A DNA stretch of 64,000 bases, taken from Chamaea fasciata. Lineage: Eukaryota; Chordata; Aves; Passeriformes; Sylviidae. The stretch is taken from positions 82,958,317-83,022,316 of the forward strand of contig JARCOQ010000002.1 in NCBI GenBank assembly GCA_029207755.1, given 5' to 3'. The notes below the pieces were generated by a model. The model worked only from the letters and a program-made list of their open reading frames with translations. It did not search any database and was not told the DNA's origin. Position numbers and translations under genes: made by a program. The first letter of the stretch is position 1; each line of letters opens with the position of its first letter. Positions 1-21,100 of the stretch are shown piece after piece.

Positions 1-717
1 TGGCTCCTCTTTCTTAACCGATACCAAATTTTGGCACTTGGACTTGTTTAGAATCCAAGATTAAGTTTGCTAATCTGATCTTGACTCTTGTATACCAAAC
101 CACATGCCAGTTGGATCCTGCCAGGACTACCTATCACCTGGTTGAAGCAGAAGGAGCACAAGAAAATTGCCATTTGTATTCAGCAAACTGTGAATCTTTA
201 GTGGAGCTTTCCATTCATCAGTAACAACCCGAGAGTTGACTTTTTTCCCCCTGAGATATGCTATTGGCAAACAAGATCGTTGGAAGAAAGTTGTTCATAG
301 CAGAATTTTCAGTTTTGCTCATCTATAAACTTGAGTTGATTCACAGGAGGAGTGAAAGGTCTAGAAAAAACCAAAACAACTCAAAAATTCCTCAGGCTTA
401 AATGGGAGTTTCCTCTGTCCAGACCTTGGTTTGCACTCTTCCAGAGTTCTGCTTGACACTGATTGTTCAGCAGCACAGCTGGCTGCTTATGTAGGAACCT
501 ACCTGAGGAAGTTGAATGACAGGTAACTTTGGATTTACAGGATACTTAGGGGAGTGTTGTATGATGATGCTGGTGTTCAGGCTGGTCAGAGATAGATGAG
601 TGTATTTGGGATTAGCTTTTTTCAGAGTGGTTTCTTCTGCCTTGATCTTTTTTTTTGTTTCATTTTGGTTTGGATTTTTTTTTTTTTTTTTGGTTGGTTG
701 GTTGTTGTTTTTTTTTT

Positions 718-755
<38 letters not shown>

Positions 756-2303
756 TTGGTTGTGGGGTTTTTGGGTTTTTTCTCAATCCTTTATTTTTCT
801 TTTCCTGTTACATGTTGTACAGGTAAGAGATACTTGCTCAGGAAGCATCTCTTTTATTTCAGAAACTGCACTTGGCATCTCTGTGTTCTTTGTAAAAGCC
901 TGTGTCCAGCACACAAAATAAATACTGAAATGGTGGAGCTGGCTACCAGTAAGGGTGAACTTTGTTTTGTAACTATCTGGAAGCAACCAGAAGTCCAGGC
1001 CTCAAAACACCTTTTATGGTGGAGGCCACAATTATAGCATATAACCATATAGGAAGTGGTATCGTGGAAAGATGGCTTGGCCAGTTCAGATTGAACTTGT
1101 CAGTAACTGAGGAATTGCTTTAACAGGAAACAGAGCATGGGTATTCTGTTCTCATTCAGTGTCTGCTGTGGAAATATCATGTTTGCTTTTTCCCATGTAA
1201 ACATAAAGAACTTACCCATTTGTTTCCCTCTTTAGCTGTGCATTGCATTGCTAATGCAGTCCATTAGTCAGTTCCCTTTGGATTAATTTTTCTTTCATGA
1301 AGCCAAGATTAACAGTATGTCACACTTAAAGAAAATATATCATTTGGGATGGGGAGGGAGTGAAAATGTATTACGTTTAACTCTTGGTGGATCATGGATT
1401 TTTTGCAGGTCAGAAGTACACAGTGTAATCCTGTCTTGTTCTTTCCCAGTAGTTTGGAAGATGATTCATACAAGGCATTCATTTGTTTTCCTGTGTTTAA
1501 GTCTGGCCTCTGGCCATAAACAAACCCCCCCCCCCCCATCTGAACAACAAACAACAAAACAAAAACACAAAGGAAAACACTCAAACCATGAACAGTAACA
1601 AAAGTAAAAATAAATGCAGCTGCAGACCAGCTGGTGTGATGATTTGCAGCACAGCTAGTTAAGAGATTATATTTAATGCAGTTAGCCCTTTCAAGGTTGA
1701 TCCAGCATTTCGGAGATTTGCATGACCTCCCTCAATTGTGATCTTTATATGGATTCTCTGTTCAGCACATTTCTTTTAAATGTGATATATTTCATCAGGT
1801 TTCTGAGAATTTATCAGATGTGGTAATTTCCCCTTGTTCTTCCAAGGAAGCAACATGCTTAGGAAAAAAACATCAAAAAAAACCCCATCTAGAGTTAGAC
1901 CTAGAGTTAAGGAAGCCAACCAAGCAATGAATAGGATTCAGTCTTGGAATATCAATTAGGCTTATTTTTCAGTTTGGAAATTACTTCTATATCTGTTACT
2001 ATACTAACAGTGAGATAAGGTTTTAGGCTTCAGGGAACTTGGTGGTAGAGGATTTGATAAGGTATCTTGAGAGCAATGAAGACAGCCTGGCTCTCTGCAG
2101 TCATTTCTGGTCTTTCTAGGGAAAGTAAACGCAGTATAAGCAAGTCTCTAAACAGCTTTCTTCTGCATTTCAAGTACAGTATTGAAGTAATTTGGCTCTT
2201 TTTTTTTTTTTTTTGACAAGACATTATATTATGACTTATTGGAATGTATAGTTCTGCGTTTTTCTGCCTGAAGTAATTGAATATGTTTTTATCTTACTTT
2301 TAG
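1..2303 (+). other. SLC9A7 intron (3' part), no exon seen
   Basis: This stretch lies upstream of the first SLC9A7 exon seen in the window and reads as intron. It holds a T-rich low-complexity block at about 646-782, a 13-base C run at 1525-1537 followed by CAA-rich sequence, and a T run at about 2198-2215. I searched by eye for the preceding exon of the tail, which should encode an acidic segment ending just before the GAT-GGC codons at 2304, and did not find it. It probably lies before the window. The acceptor at the end is a T-rich tract ending in TAG at 2301-2303. Confidence 0.7.
646..782. repeat. T-rich low-complexity tract
   Basis: This is an almost uninterrupted T tract with GGTT and GTT interruptions, including an unbroken T run of more than 30 bases around 721-754. 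Several short open frames here (runs of Phe, Trp, Leu, Val) are artefacts of the tract. It may be a decayed retroposon tail seen from the other strand or a simple-sequence expansion. It is likely polymorphic in length and prone to sequencing error. Confidence 0.9.
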
Positions 2304-2386
2304 GATGGCCAAGATTCTGCACGAAGGAACAGGACGAAGCAGGAAAGTGCTTGGCTCTTCAGGCTGTGGTACAGCTTTGATCATAA
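2304..2386 (+). CDS. SLC9A7: SLC9A7 coding exon (third from last), cytosolic tail of NHE7
   Basis: This exon encodes 27 residues plus two bases of the next codon, reading [20 protein letters not shown] and continuing LWYSFDH. This matches the cytosolic tail of the organellar Na+(K+)/H+ exchangers, and NHE7 in particular. It starts after TAG at 2301-2303 in phase 0 and ends at AA before the donor GTATCC at 2387. Joined to the T that opens the next exon, it makes an Asn codon, giving the conserved [14 protein letters not shown]. The membrane exchanger domain lies upstream, outside the window. NHE7 works in the trans-Golgi network and endosomes, where it swaps luminal H+ for cytosolic or luminal alkali cations, and its tail binds trafficking partners. 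SLC9A6 is the nearest paralogue; the final exon excludes it. Confidence 0.93.
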
Positions 2387-11373
<8,987 letters not shown>

Positions 11374-11622
11374 AATCAGGAACAGCTTCGAGAAGAGGAT
11401 TCTGATTTTATTCTGAATGATGGTGACCTTACTGTGACATATGGTGATACAACAATAACTGCAAATGGTTCTTCTGGCCCCCACACAGCTACCACTAACC
11501 TTGACAGCAGGAGAACAAAAAGTAGTTCAGAGGAAGCACTGGAACGTGATTTGGGAGCAGCAGATCATGAAGTTACAAGCAGGGGTACCCGGCTAGTATT
11601 TCCTCTGGAATACAATGCATGA
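11374..11622 (+). CDS. SLC9A7: SLC9A7 last coding exon (C-terminus and stop)
   Basis: This exon encodes the last 82 residues and a TGA stop. It opens with [20 protein letters not shown], continues with a Thr/Ser/Asn-rich stretch, then the basic-serine motif [14 protein letters not shown], and ends [14 protein letters not shown]. The ending is close to mammalian NHE7 (FPLEDNA) and unlike NHE6, whose tail continues further; this fixes the paralogue. The acidic [12 protein letters not shown] block and the serine cluster lie in the cytosolic tail, which in NHE7 binds trafficking proteins (family knowledge). The acceptor is CAG at 11371-11373, phase 0. The three exons here give about 145 residues of the tail, all in frame, so the gene looks functional. 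Confidence 0.95.
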   Translation, partial: NQEQLREEDSDFILNDGDLTVTYGDTTITANGSSGPHTATTNLDSRRTKSSSEEALERDLGAADHEVTSRGTRLVFPLEYNA

Positions 11623-13110
11623 TTACTGACTCAGTAAAAATAACTCTTGCTCTGTGAATGGATCAAGGAAGACTGCAGGCCACTGTGTCACTTGAGGTGG
11701 GGGTGTTTATTTAAACAAGTTAACACGCATAAGTGGTTTTACTAGGGTCTGAAGATGTCACCTATTTTTTACTCAAGATGCTGACAGTGGGGTTTTCTGT
11801 ATGTCTGAAAATAGACAAATGAGAAAACTGGTTATTCTCCTCTTTCCAACTGCTTATCAAATCCAAGTATAACTAGCATGCTGCAATTGTCTTGTTCAGC
11901 TGCAGCAGCTCTCTCTCTGAAGAGAGGTACATGAAAATGTTGTCATAGAACTGAGCTTGTCTTGGCTTAGCTTGAGAATGTGAAAGGACAACTATAAACT
12001 TGATAATTATAAAGAGACAAAAAAGATTGTGTTTGTATCTGAATGTGGAGAGATCCCTTGTTAACTTCATTCACGAGGTTGAGGAAACTCAAGTGAAATG
12101 GGACAGTAAACATTAGGGTTACAGATGTATGAATGAAAGACTGGGGAATCTGTTACTGGAAAATGTACTTAATCTATTTCAGGGAAAAAAAAGGGAAAAT
12201 CACTGGCCAGCTGTTTAAATGGGAAGGCAATGAGAGCTACTTGTCCCTTTGGCTTTGGGCAACTTGACTATTACTCTTAGCCTAACTTCTAGTGCCTCAA
12301 AAGAAAAACATCCAGCTTCCTGTGGTCTAAGGTGCACCTGAAGCCAACATGAGCCTGGAGCCAGGCTCTCTCGGGTAGCAGTCACAAAGTAAAACTTTCT
12401 TTCATATGAAGGTAGTTGGAAACTTGGGCTGGGGAAAACAGCAGATAGGAGGAGGAGGAGGAGAGAAAAGAGAGAGAGAGAGAGGCAGTATTGAATTTGC
12501 ATGGAACCAGGAGGTTTCATATTGCTCAGAAGAATCCATGGACTCTGCTTACAGTTCTTGTGTGTGATAAACAGCAAACATCTAATTAAACAGACAAATG
12601 AATACTACTGTTTTTACCATTTGTGACTATCCTAAAAGAAAGCTGTTTACCCTTGTTCTCTTTTGCAGAGTAGATGTGAAACTTCAGTGGGGCATTGCAC
12701 AACAGCATATAAGCTACAGAAGTGATGAACTGTAGTATTATCTTAAATGTGAAAAGGGAAAAATCTCTGACTAGTGTTTAGCCCACTTACATGTAGGCTA
12801 GCTTTAACTTATTGCTAAATGCTTTTTAATTTCCAGATGAGGAGATGATCATTGTCTTTATCAATAGCTGAAAATGTATGCTTTGAAGAGCCTTTCAGCT
12901 ATTTAAAGCATGCTAAAATGTGATTTCATTCTCATGTCTCAAAAGATTTATTTTTTTAAAGAGTTTGTGGCCCACTAATGTGATGTAATATCAGTTTGTC
13001 CAAAAAAAGTGTGTTTTTCTTGCTGCCATTTCAGTTGTTCTTCTCATAAAATTGTGTGTGAGTAAATATCCACTCTGTTTTTCCTTAACTATTAAACTTA
13101 TTGGGCTAAC
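11623..13110 (+). other. SLC9A7 3'UTR, probable extent
   Basis: The 3'UTR begins after the TGA at 11620-11622. A candidate poly-A signal, ATTAAA at 13091-13096, is followed by TG-rich sequence that could be the downstream element. Later AATAAA hexamers, for example near 15423, could serve longer forms. A purine tract of GGA and GA repeats lies at about 12446-12486. The end point is a guess; no transcript evidence is available here. Confidence 0.4.
12446..12486. repeat. (GGA)n/(GA)n purine tract
   Basis: This is a run of GGA triplets followed by GA dinucleotides with one short AAAAG interruption. It is a simple purine-strand repeat within the probable SLC9A7 3'UTR. Such polypurine tracts can adopt triplex structures; nothing more can be said from sequence. 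Confidence 0.8.
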
Positions 13111-13328
13111 CTCAGTATGTGAACTTCCTGCTGCAGAGAAACTTTGCAGTTGTGTTGTCTAGTCTGCTTTCTTTTAAATGTGTTCTCTAATGAGTGATCT
13201 ACCTCCCTGGCTGCCCCTCCAAGGTACACTTATAAAGGGTATTGACCTATAATGATTGTCTCACATGATTAAGAAAAGAGACTAGGAAATCAGGAGTCTT
13301 TTTGTGGAAAAATTATAAGACTAATAGA

Positions 13329-13669
13329 GAATCACAGAATATTCCCAGTTGGAGGGGACACACAAGGATCATCGAAGTCCAACTCCTGGTCCTGCATAGC
13401 ACCATCCCCGAAGGTCACCCTGTGTTCCTGAGAGTGTTGTCCAAATGCTTCTTGATCTCTGTCAGGTTTGGTGCTGTGACCACTTCCCTAATAAGCCTAT
13501 TCCAGTGCCCAACCACCCTTTGGATGAACAGCCTTTTTCTAATATCCAATCTAAACCTCCCCTGTCACAGCTTAAGGCCATTCCCTGGGTCCTGTCACTG
13601 GTCACCTGAGAGATCAGTGCCTGCCCCTCCTCTTCCGCTCATGAGGAAGTTGTAGACTGCAATGAGGGA
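13329..13669 (-). mobile_element. CR1 retrotransposon, 5'-truncated copy
   Basis: The left edge, GAATCACAGAATAT, is the complement of the CR1 3' terminal motif (ATTCTGTGATT). The body carries the usual avian CR1 3' region: the segment meaning 'tccaactcctggtcctgcat', the 'caaccaccctttggatgaa' block, and the 'aggccattccctgggtcctg' block. The element is therefore antisense to the window, with its 3' end on the left. It is truncated at its 5' end, as nearly all CR1 copies are, and has no intact reading frame. It lies just past the probable SLC9A7 poly-A site. Confidence 0.93.
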
Positions 13670-13754
13670 GCTTTGTTCTTAAATGGTGCAGAGTAACAAA
13701 CCCTGATGAAGATCGCTGAGCAGAACAACTCCTTTTCAGGCCTGCATGTGTTTT

Positions 13755-13756
<2 letters not shown>

Positions 13757-13789
<33 letters not shown>
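13757..13789. repeat. 33-base poly-A run
   Basis: This is an uninterrupted run of 33 A bases about 90 bases beyond the truncated end of the CR1 copy. CR1 does not end in poly-A, so the run is not that element's tail. It could mark a processed retroposon or be a simple expansion. I see no recognisable retrocopy directly upstream. Confidence 0.9.
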
Positions 13790-13793
<4 letters not shown>

Positions 13794-16700
13794 TAATTCC
13801 CTTCCCTGGGAGCACAGGCAGTTTATCAGTTAAAGCTGAGGAGCCAGGAGCAGATCCTGTGACTGCCAAGAGCACTGGACAAGGGGCGCAACACTGGAAT
13901 TTTCAGGGTGCTTTCCATGAGAGGTGTTCCAAGCACTGCTGACACTGGCTCCAGGAGCAGCTCTGATCCTCTATCTGCAGTTATCAGAAAGGAGGAACAC
14001 TATGACAAGTGTGTTTACACTGTGTTACATGTCTACTATGCAATGTAAGCTGGCTTCTCTGATAAGCCTCAACAAGGGTGAAGTATCACATACTTGGTAC
14101 TTGACTAAGTTTAGCCCTTTTCCAAGGATGCATGTTTTCTGGCCTATGAAAAGACAAAAAAAAAATTTATTTACTTTTACAATGAAGGAATTGCCTTTGG
14201 GGAAAGGACTGCAGGAATTTTAACTGGAGGAGAGAAAAAAAAATTCATTTTTGGCTGAACTTCCAAAGAGCTGATCTGAAGCAAGTAAATAGCAAAGGTT
14301 AAAATGATGTCTCTTATTAATGAAATGATGGCTACTATGTTTTACTCCTGGGGGGAGGGAAAGTTCTCACAGTAAGATTTCTAGCAACCTTAACAGATAT
14401 TATGAGCTGCTCATGCCACTTAGGAGGCCAGATTCTGTGATTTTCATCTTTATAATAAGATTGGCATGGTCCTTCTTGTATAATATCAATTTAACTCCAG
14501 TTGCAGTCTCTCTTTAGACAGTATTGGTCAGAAGAATGTCTTTTAGTCTTATTCTGGACAGTAAAACCCTAAGAACTAATATGCTTCACATGCCTTGCAA
14601 AGAAAGGTTCAATGTTTCTTTTAACTCTGATGGAGCTCCCTGGAATAACATGCTTGACCTCAGCCTTGGCAGACATGGTGTCTGCTTCTGCACAAGTGTG
14701 GGAATGGAATTTGGATACTCTCAAGCCTAAACTTCATATGCTTTTCTTTAACATTTGGGGGAGGACCTTTTTGGGGGAGAAACCAGAGAAGTTACTGATG
14801 CATCAGCAGGGAGTATTCCTCTCCAAAATTACTGAACTCATGACCCACTGAAACTTTAGAAGAAAGGGAAGACAACCCATGACTAGGAGACACAGACCAT
14901 CCAGGAGAAAAGCAGCCAGGAAATACCCTGGACTGGCTGTGAACAATCCTGGTCATAATCAGACAAGAAAATAAAAAGATCAGAAAGCAGTACAAATGAA
15001 TAGGTTGGAATCATGTAGATTAACAAGTTCAAATATCCCTATAGTGGAAAACAGTGTTTGTAAGAAGCAGCCCATGCAAACCTTATTTTCAGTGCAGAAG
15101 CAACGTCTTGCTTCCCAAGGTTTAGGGGAGAGTTTAATAGGGTGCAGTGAAAAACCACAGATACTTCTTGGTCTGGAATTTTTGGGAGTGCCATTCTGAA
15201 AAATAACTTCCAGTAGAAATAAGCCTGCAAAGTGAAAGAGGAGAAAAGTGTGGAGGAAACAGTGAATTACAAAGCCAGGAAATGGTTTAAACAGGCAGCT
15301 CTACTGTGGGAACAGCACCGTAAACAATTGCTATTCTTAATCTTGCAGTCCTAAATGCTGAGAAGTTATGTTGGCTTCTGCACACCTTATCTAAAACAAG
15401 GGCAGTGGGATAATGCAAGAGTAATAAAACCACCGCATCCTAACTGTTCACAAAATCAAAGGCTTTTACAGGGCAGCACTGACTTGCTTCTACTCCAGAG
15501 CAAGGAAATTAACTTTGAACAAAATTTTTAAAGTAACCTCACATCATTACTGTTTTCTTGATTCTAAAATGCTTACAGTAATCTTGAGAGCAGTTCTGTG
15601 GTAACATTAGTGTGATAAATATGGAGGTGCCTTATGAAACATGCACACATACAAACAGGATGCAAATGCTTATGTAATATTTGAATCTGTGTTGCCGACT
15701 CAAATGACATTGCATATCTTCATTTGATACTTGCAATTTATAGGAGTTCTTGTTATGGAAATCAAACAGTTACAACAAAGCAATTCAATATTAGTTCAGA
15801 TTTTCAGGTAATAAAATGATCTATCTGGTTTCGCCGCTTTATTCACTCTTCCTCTGGTACTTTCTTGATAATAATTTATTTTGCACTGCCCCACGTGGAC
15901 TTGCTGACATCCAAAATGCCAGTGGGTTTGAAGATTTATCTAGGGACTGAATGTTAACTGGGCAACAGCTCATTATAATTGATGCTGGAATAAAAGACTT
16001 TATTAATTGCCTGCACTGTCTCTGTCAGGCAAGTTGCTGGTGGAGAAAGATATCTGCAGGGATGGAGAGAAGCCCTGGCGTATTGAACACCTGCTAAGCT
16101 GTCATGGCTAAAGCCAGTGCTTCCCTCAGGTTCTTGTGCAGTAGTACAGAGCCAGAAAGGATTTCTCTTGGTGCATGCAAGGGAGCAGCAATCTTTGTCC
16201 CAGGAAAATGAAAAAGATTTGGGTTAGAAAATGAAAAAGATTTGGGTTAGTTCTAGCTTTTATTAACACAATAATTTAAATTTAATTTTCTGAAGCCCCA
16301 TTTCCTGCAGTTTTTTAACCTTTTGGAGCTTGAAAATGTCATCTAAACACATTAGATATGGATTTTAAAAAAGGAGAGAGGGAGGCAGAATAGTTCACTT
16401 TGGTGCCTGAGTACAATTTCAAAGCTATGCTACACTGCTAACTTAGGCAAATTTGATTAATTAAATGGCAATAATTTGAAATGCTGCAATGAAAGGTTAC
16501 TTTCCTGCTTCTAATTGAAAAAAACCCTCCAGATTTGCATTCCCTCAGAGAAAGTGAATGCCCAACTTAAAAGGTTTTCGCTGCAATGTTAAAATACTTA
16601 ACTTCAGGCTATGAGAAATGAATTGGATTTATTTTTTAACTACTAAAATCTCGGAAGTTGTTATTATTGAGGCAGGGAGAAGTAGGTCATGCGGTTCCGT

Positions 16701-19700
16701 GTTGTAATATATTTATGACTTTTGTTTCCAGACTTTAGTTTAATCAGGGAGGTTATCCTCCACTGCCTGATTTTGAATTTCAGTCCTAAATTGCTTGGCT
16801 TGAATGTCTTGATGTTGACACAGATTAATACCAGAAAGCAGAACACCAGAAGGCATTCTTCTGGATCACATCAGCCGATTAGTAATAGCTGTTGTGAAAT
16901 AACAACTTCCAGCACACGGGGTCACTTGAGGTAAGTTTGTCTGATTTGAATTTGGGATATCAGAAGTAAAGAAAGAGAAGTAAAATCACATGACCCATAG
17001 CTGGTTCTGGTGGAGCAAGGAGAATGTAAGCCATCTAAGGACGTCCCAAATTTGTGTCCTTCCTTTAAGGGAGACAGGCTGCTATGCCTTGCCTTTGCAG
17101 TTACAGGCTGGCTGCTACAGGTTGCCTGTTAATTAGTTTTGATCTGTTCATAATGCTCAACATCAGAAGCAGCATTTAACCTGAATTTTCAGTTTACCAT
17201 TCTTGTAGCTCTTACCCTCTTGTCACTTAAGATTTAAACGTATCAGTAAAGTTTCAGGAGGTGTCTTAGGGTTACTTCAAACATAAAAATGCACTAGGTA
17301 TCTAAAGCAGATCATGTTGTCCTGACTAAGGCTGCTGTGGTAGATTGTCCAAAATGTTTGGTGCTTCAGTTCCCTTGAGGCACCTAAAGCCTGCATGGTA
17401 GGATAGGTTCAAGCTGGGAGTGGTCCAACTGCTGTCAGGGAGGGCTGTAAAATATCTCAAGTCCTATCCTTCCAAGAGATAAACACAGTTTCTTTGTGTG
17501 CAAGAAACTGGGTGCTGCTGCACCAAATGTCTTTAACATCGCTGAAGTAATTGCTGTAAGCAGAGGTTAATAGAACTGGAGTATAGTACTGTATCCCCTG
17601 ACATATCCTCTTTGTTTTGTTGACAGCTACAGGACAACTGTCCTTTCAATACTTCCACTTGAAGCAGTGAGGATGTGAAGGAGAACAGCAAGTCTCTGCA
17701 GTACCAGAGCTTGGTTTCTTGGTCTTCAGCACACCAATGGTGTGCAGGTCTCTGGGTCCTAGTTTGGGAGCTCAGTATCCTAAAGAGGTTAAATGGCAAG
17801 GAATTATCATTTGAATACAACAGTGGGTGGGGAGGAGAGAGAAAGCAAAATATTGTGAAAGCTCTCCATGTTATGGGAATAGTTAGCAGTGGAGGATGGG
17901 GAATAAACACCTGCTAGGCTTTCTGCCATTGCTTGGCTTGTGTACAAGCTTGGCTAAACTTTCATTCATGTGGACAAGATACTGCACTTCACTTTGAGTC
18001 TCCTGATTGAGGTTTCATCCAAGCATTCTTTTCTCAAGAGAGGAAATGTTAGTGCTTCTTGGAACTCCTCCTCTGCCAACAAGTTTCAGGTTAGGTATGA
18101 AAATGGTGTTACTGTTCTAGGTTAGCGTCATCTTTCCATTTCTTATTACTTCCTTACTTCAAATAGACCTTGGAGTCACTGGAAAGTAGCAGGTACGAGC
18201 TGGTGGTGGTTTTTGTAGAGTTCATTGTTTCACACTGAGTTACATCGTTGGCTGCACTAGAACAAATAATCATAGTTGTCATTTGTAGTTAAGTCAGAAA
18301 TATGTCTTCCCTTCTTATTTGGCTGATAGTAATGCAGAATTTACTGTGTGATACACATGAACTTTGTATTTCATCTCGGAAGTGAAAAAGGCTGATACTG
18401 TCAGGTCTTTCCTCAAGGCAAAGCCAGCAACTCAGCTCTCTTCTCACAGTACAGAACTGATTTAGAGATCCCTTCCTTAAAACCTAATTAATGGTTTTCA
18501 CCTTGGTGCACCCACCAGTTGCTTTGATACCCTTTCCTTTTAGGAAGGGTTGCAAGGTACAACAAAAACATTATTATGTCGAGAAATAAAATACAGATTT
18601 ACATCAACATGGCTGGGATAGAGAGGTGTTGTAACTTCTAAATCTGTTGTTAGAAAGAGTGAATGATCATACAGACAAAGGAGGTCTGGATGATATACTT
18701 CACTTTATAAGATATTTGGAAAGTCGTTTCTCAAGAAACCTTGGCTCATGCCGTCTTAGTCACCGAATGAAGATGAATCTATGAGGATTAATAACTGACT
18801 ATTTATTCTCTGTTCTGTTTCTTATCTTTTCACCAGTTTTCACAATGGAAAGAAGTTACTAGCACTGTCATCAGAGTTGTAGGGCTGGATCTGGAGAAGG
18901 GAATCACAGGAAAGTGAAAAACGTGGGGGATGTTCAGGTAATTTTGGAAGCCAAGGTTGATCGTAAAATGGGGTGTTGCACTTAGTGAAAAGCATCTCCA
19001 GTGCGTGTGCACCTACATGTGCAACGACCTATAAAATAGCTGCTTGTCTGTCAGAAAGAGCTTGGAATCATCCTGGTTAGTGCTCAGAAGACAGCAGGAG
19101 TGATTAAAAAGACAATGCTGAGAGCTGGAGCCAAACTCACAAACCATCTGTTGCACTGTAAATCCCAGTGCAGGCACTGCTTGCCAGTGCTGTCCAGAGC
19201 AGCGATGTGTGGGTGGCTTTGCCAGTCCTCTGAGAGGATGTGAGGTGGAGCCTTGGCAGAGATATCAGAGTCTGCTTTGTCCTGCATTATCCTATCATAT
19301 ATAGTCAGTAATTTTTCAGTATGCTAACATCAGCTGAATATTTGAACTGGATCAAACAAAGGCGCAGTGGAAATAATGAAAAGAGATGGTGTTCAGAATT
19401 TCACTCTATGTGAAGAGCTATAGATGTTCTGCACACTGAATTTCTTTCCCCAGCCATTCTGTCTGTATTTTCTTAAACATACTTAATAAAGGCCATTTGT
19501 CAATCTAACATTGCTTCTGTTCTGAGACTAGGGCACCTCTGCCACGATTGAGTTCAATATTCTCAAAGCAACTTAATTTTGTTAATCCAGGTATCTATTA
19601 TTTTTCCTAACCAAGAGTGAGTTCACCAAATAAAAACTATTCCTGCTAAATTAATCCACAGTCCAAGACAAAGTGATTTTTTTAGAAGCACTTAAAGTAA

Positions 19701-20537
19701 AACAAGCCATGTGCGTTTTGAAGATAGGAGCTGTTTTCTTTTTCTTTTAAGAAGAATTGTAAGAAGAATAAAAAGTGACAGCTTACATTCGGTTTTTCTG
19801 TAGGGTAACACTTGAAAATGTGATTATTTCTATATATACTATGTGTCCTGAGACCTTTATCAATGAAATAAAATTATCAAATCCATCCCTATTAAAAATC
19901 GTAAACAAAACCACGTCTGCTCTCTTGTTATGGGACAAGAAATCCAATTTAAATACTAAATGATTACATACAATCTGAAAAAGGGAATTATAACCTGAGG
20001 TAAATGTACAGCTATCTTGAAAGCACCCTTTGTTCGAGAAAGGATGAGTAATTAAACACATGCTGCAGCTATAGAGAGAAACTTGGTTTATGGCATGAAA
20101 TTTTCTCTAACAATTGCACTACTGAAATGCACCTGTCTTGCTGGAACTGCCAGCCTTGTCTGCTCAGCAGGGCTTTTACTTTTTACACTACAATGAGGAG
20201 AAAGTGCCTCTCAATGGTTTGCTATGCCCCACTTCTCTTTGTACATTGGTCATCCTGTGCAGAAAATTGTTTCTGTGCTATTACAGCAGTGGTAGGTTTT
20301 AAAACAGCAAACAGAAGTTGCACTCAGTAGGAAGCAGAGCTTTCCCGGTGCCCTGCACTGTGTGGGAGGCAGCCAGCTCCCAGACATTGGACCAGATGCT
20401 GTGGGGTTGGATGCTGCTCTGGAGCTCCCGCCACCTGCTCCCACCCAGGTCTCTTGGTACTGAGACCTTGATAGAATAAGTGCCAGCTGGGTGAAGTGAA
20501 GAGTGGGATTTGAACTGTGTGTATCCATGGTCAGTGG
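13790..20537. other. Non-coding stretch downstream of SLC9A7
   Basis: I see no gene here. The longest open frames are under 130 codons and show no domains. The stretch contains a perfect 23-bp tandem duplication at 16205-16250 and scattered AATAAA hexamers (near 15423, 15813 and 15990) that could serve an extended SLC9A7 3'UTR. Confidence 0.7.
16205..16250. repeat. Perfect 23-bp tandem duplication
   Basis: Two identical 23-base units lie head to tail at 16205-16227 and 16228-16250, beginning AAAATGAAAAAG. Having no mismatch between the units suggests a recent duplication, or a length polymorphism still segregating. Confidence 0.95.
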
Positions 20538-21100
20538 TGTGGTTTAACCCCAGCCAGCAACTAAGGCCACGCAGCCACCTGCTCACTCACCACCAGTGGG
20601 GATGGGAGATGGAATCACAAGGGCAAAAGGGAGGAAACTCATGGGTTGAGATAAAGATAGTTTAATAGAGAAAGCAAAAGCTGAACAAGGAATTCGTTCG
20701 CTATTTCCCACAGACAGGCAGGTGTTCAGCCACTTCCAGGAGAGCAGGGCCCCATCTCACACAACAGTGACTTGGGAAGTCAAACACCATCACTCCAAAC
20801 ATCTGTTTCCTTCTTCTGCCCCCAGCTTTACATGCTGAGCATAAGGCCACATCTTCTGGGATACCTCTGTGGCCAGCTGAGGTCAGCTGTCCTGGCTGTG
20901 TCACCTGCCAACTCCTTGTTCAACCCCAGTCTCCTCACTGTTGGGTGAGGAGCAGAAAAGGTCTTGATTCTGTGCAAGCACTGCTCAGCAATAAGGAAAA
21001 TATACCTGTGTTATCGACACTGTCCGCAGCACAAATCCAAAACACAGCACCACACTAGCTGTTCTGAAAAAACTTAACTTCCCCAGCCAAAACCAGCTCA
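20538..21100 (-). mobile_element. Endogenous retrovirus LTR, family A (antisense copy)
   Basis: This 563-bp unit begins TGTGGTTTAACCCC and ends CCAAAACCAGCTCA. It is the reverse-complement relative of the element at 56680-57269: both share, in opposite orientation, blocks such as GGACAGCTGACC, ATGCTCAGCATATAAAGCTGG and AACACCTGCCTG. Read on the - strand it has a TATA-like ATAAAGC box and a later TTAAAC poly-A-like signal, so sense is -. The flanks AGTGG (left) and AGTTGG (right) may be a decayed target duplication. No retroviral coding region adjoins it, so it reads as a solo LTR. I recall this repeat type as common in songbirds. Confidence 0.85.

Noticed and set aside
596..1037. Overlapping Phe/Trp/Leu-rich frames that could look like membrane proteins
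   Set aside because: They are translations of the T-rich tract at 646-782.
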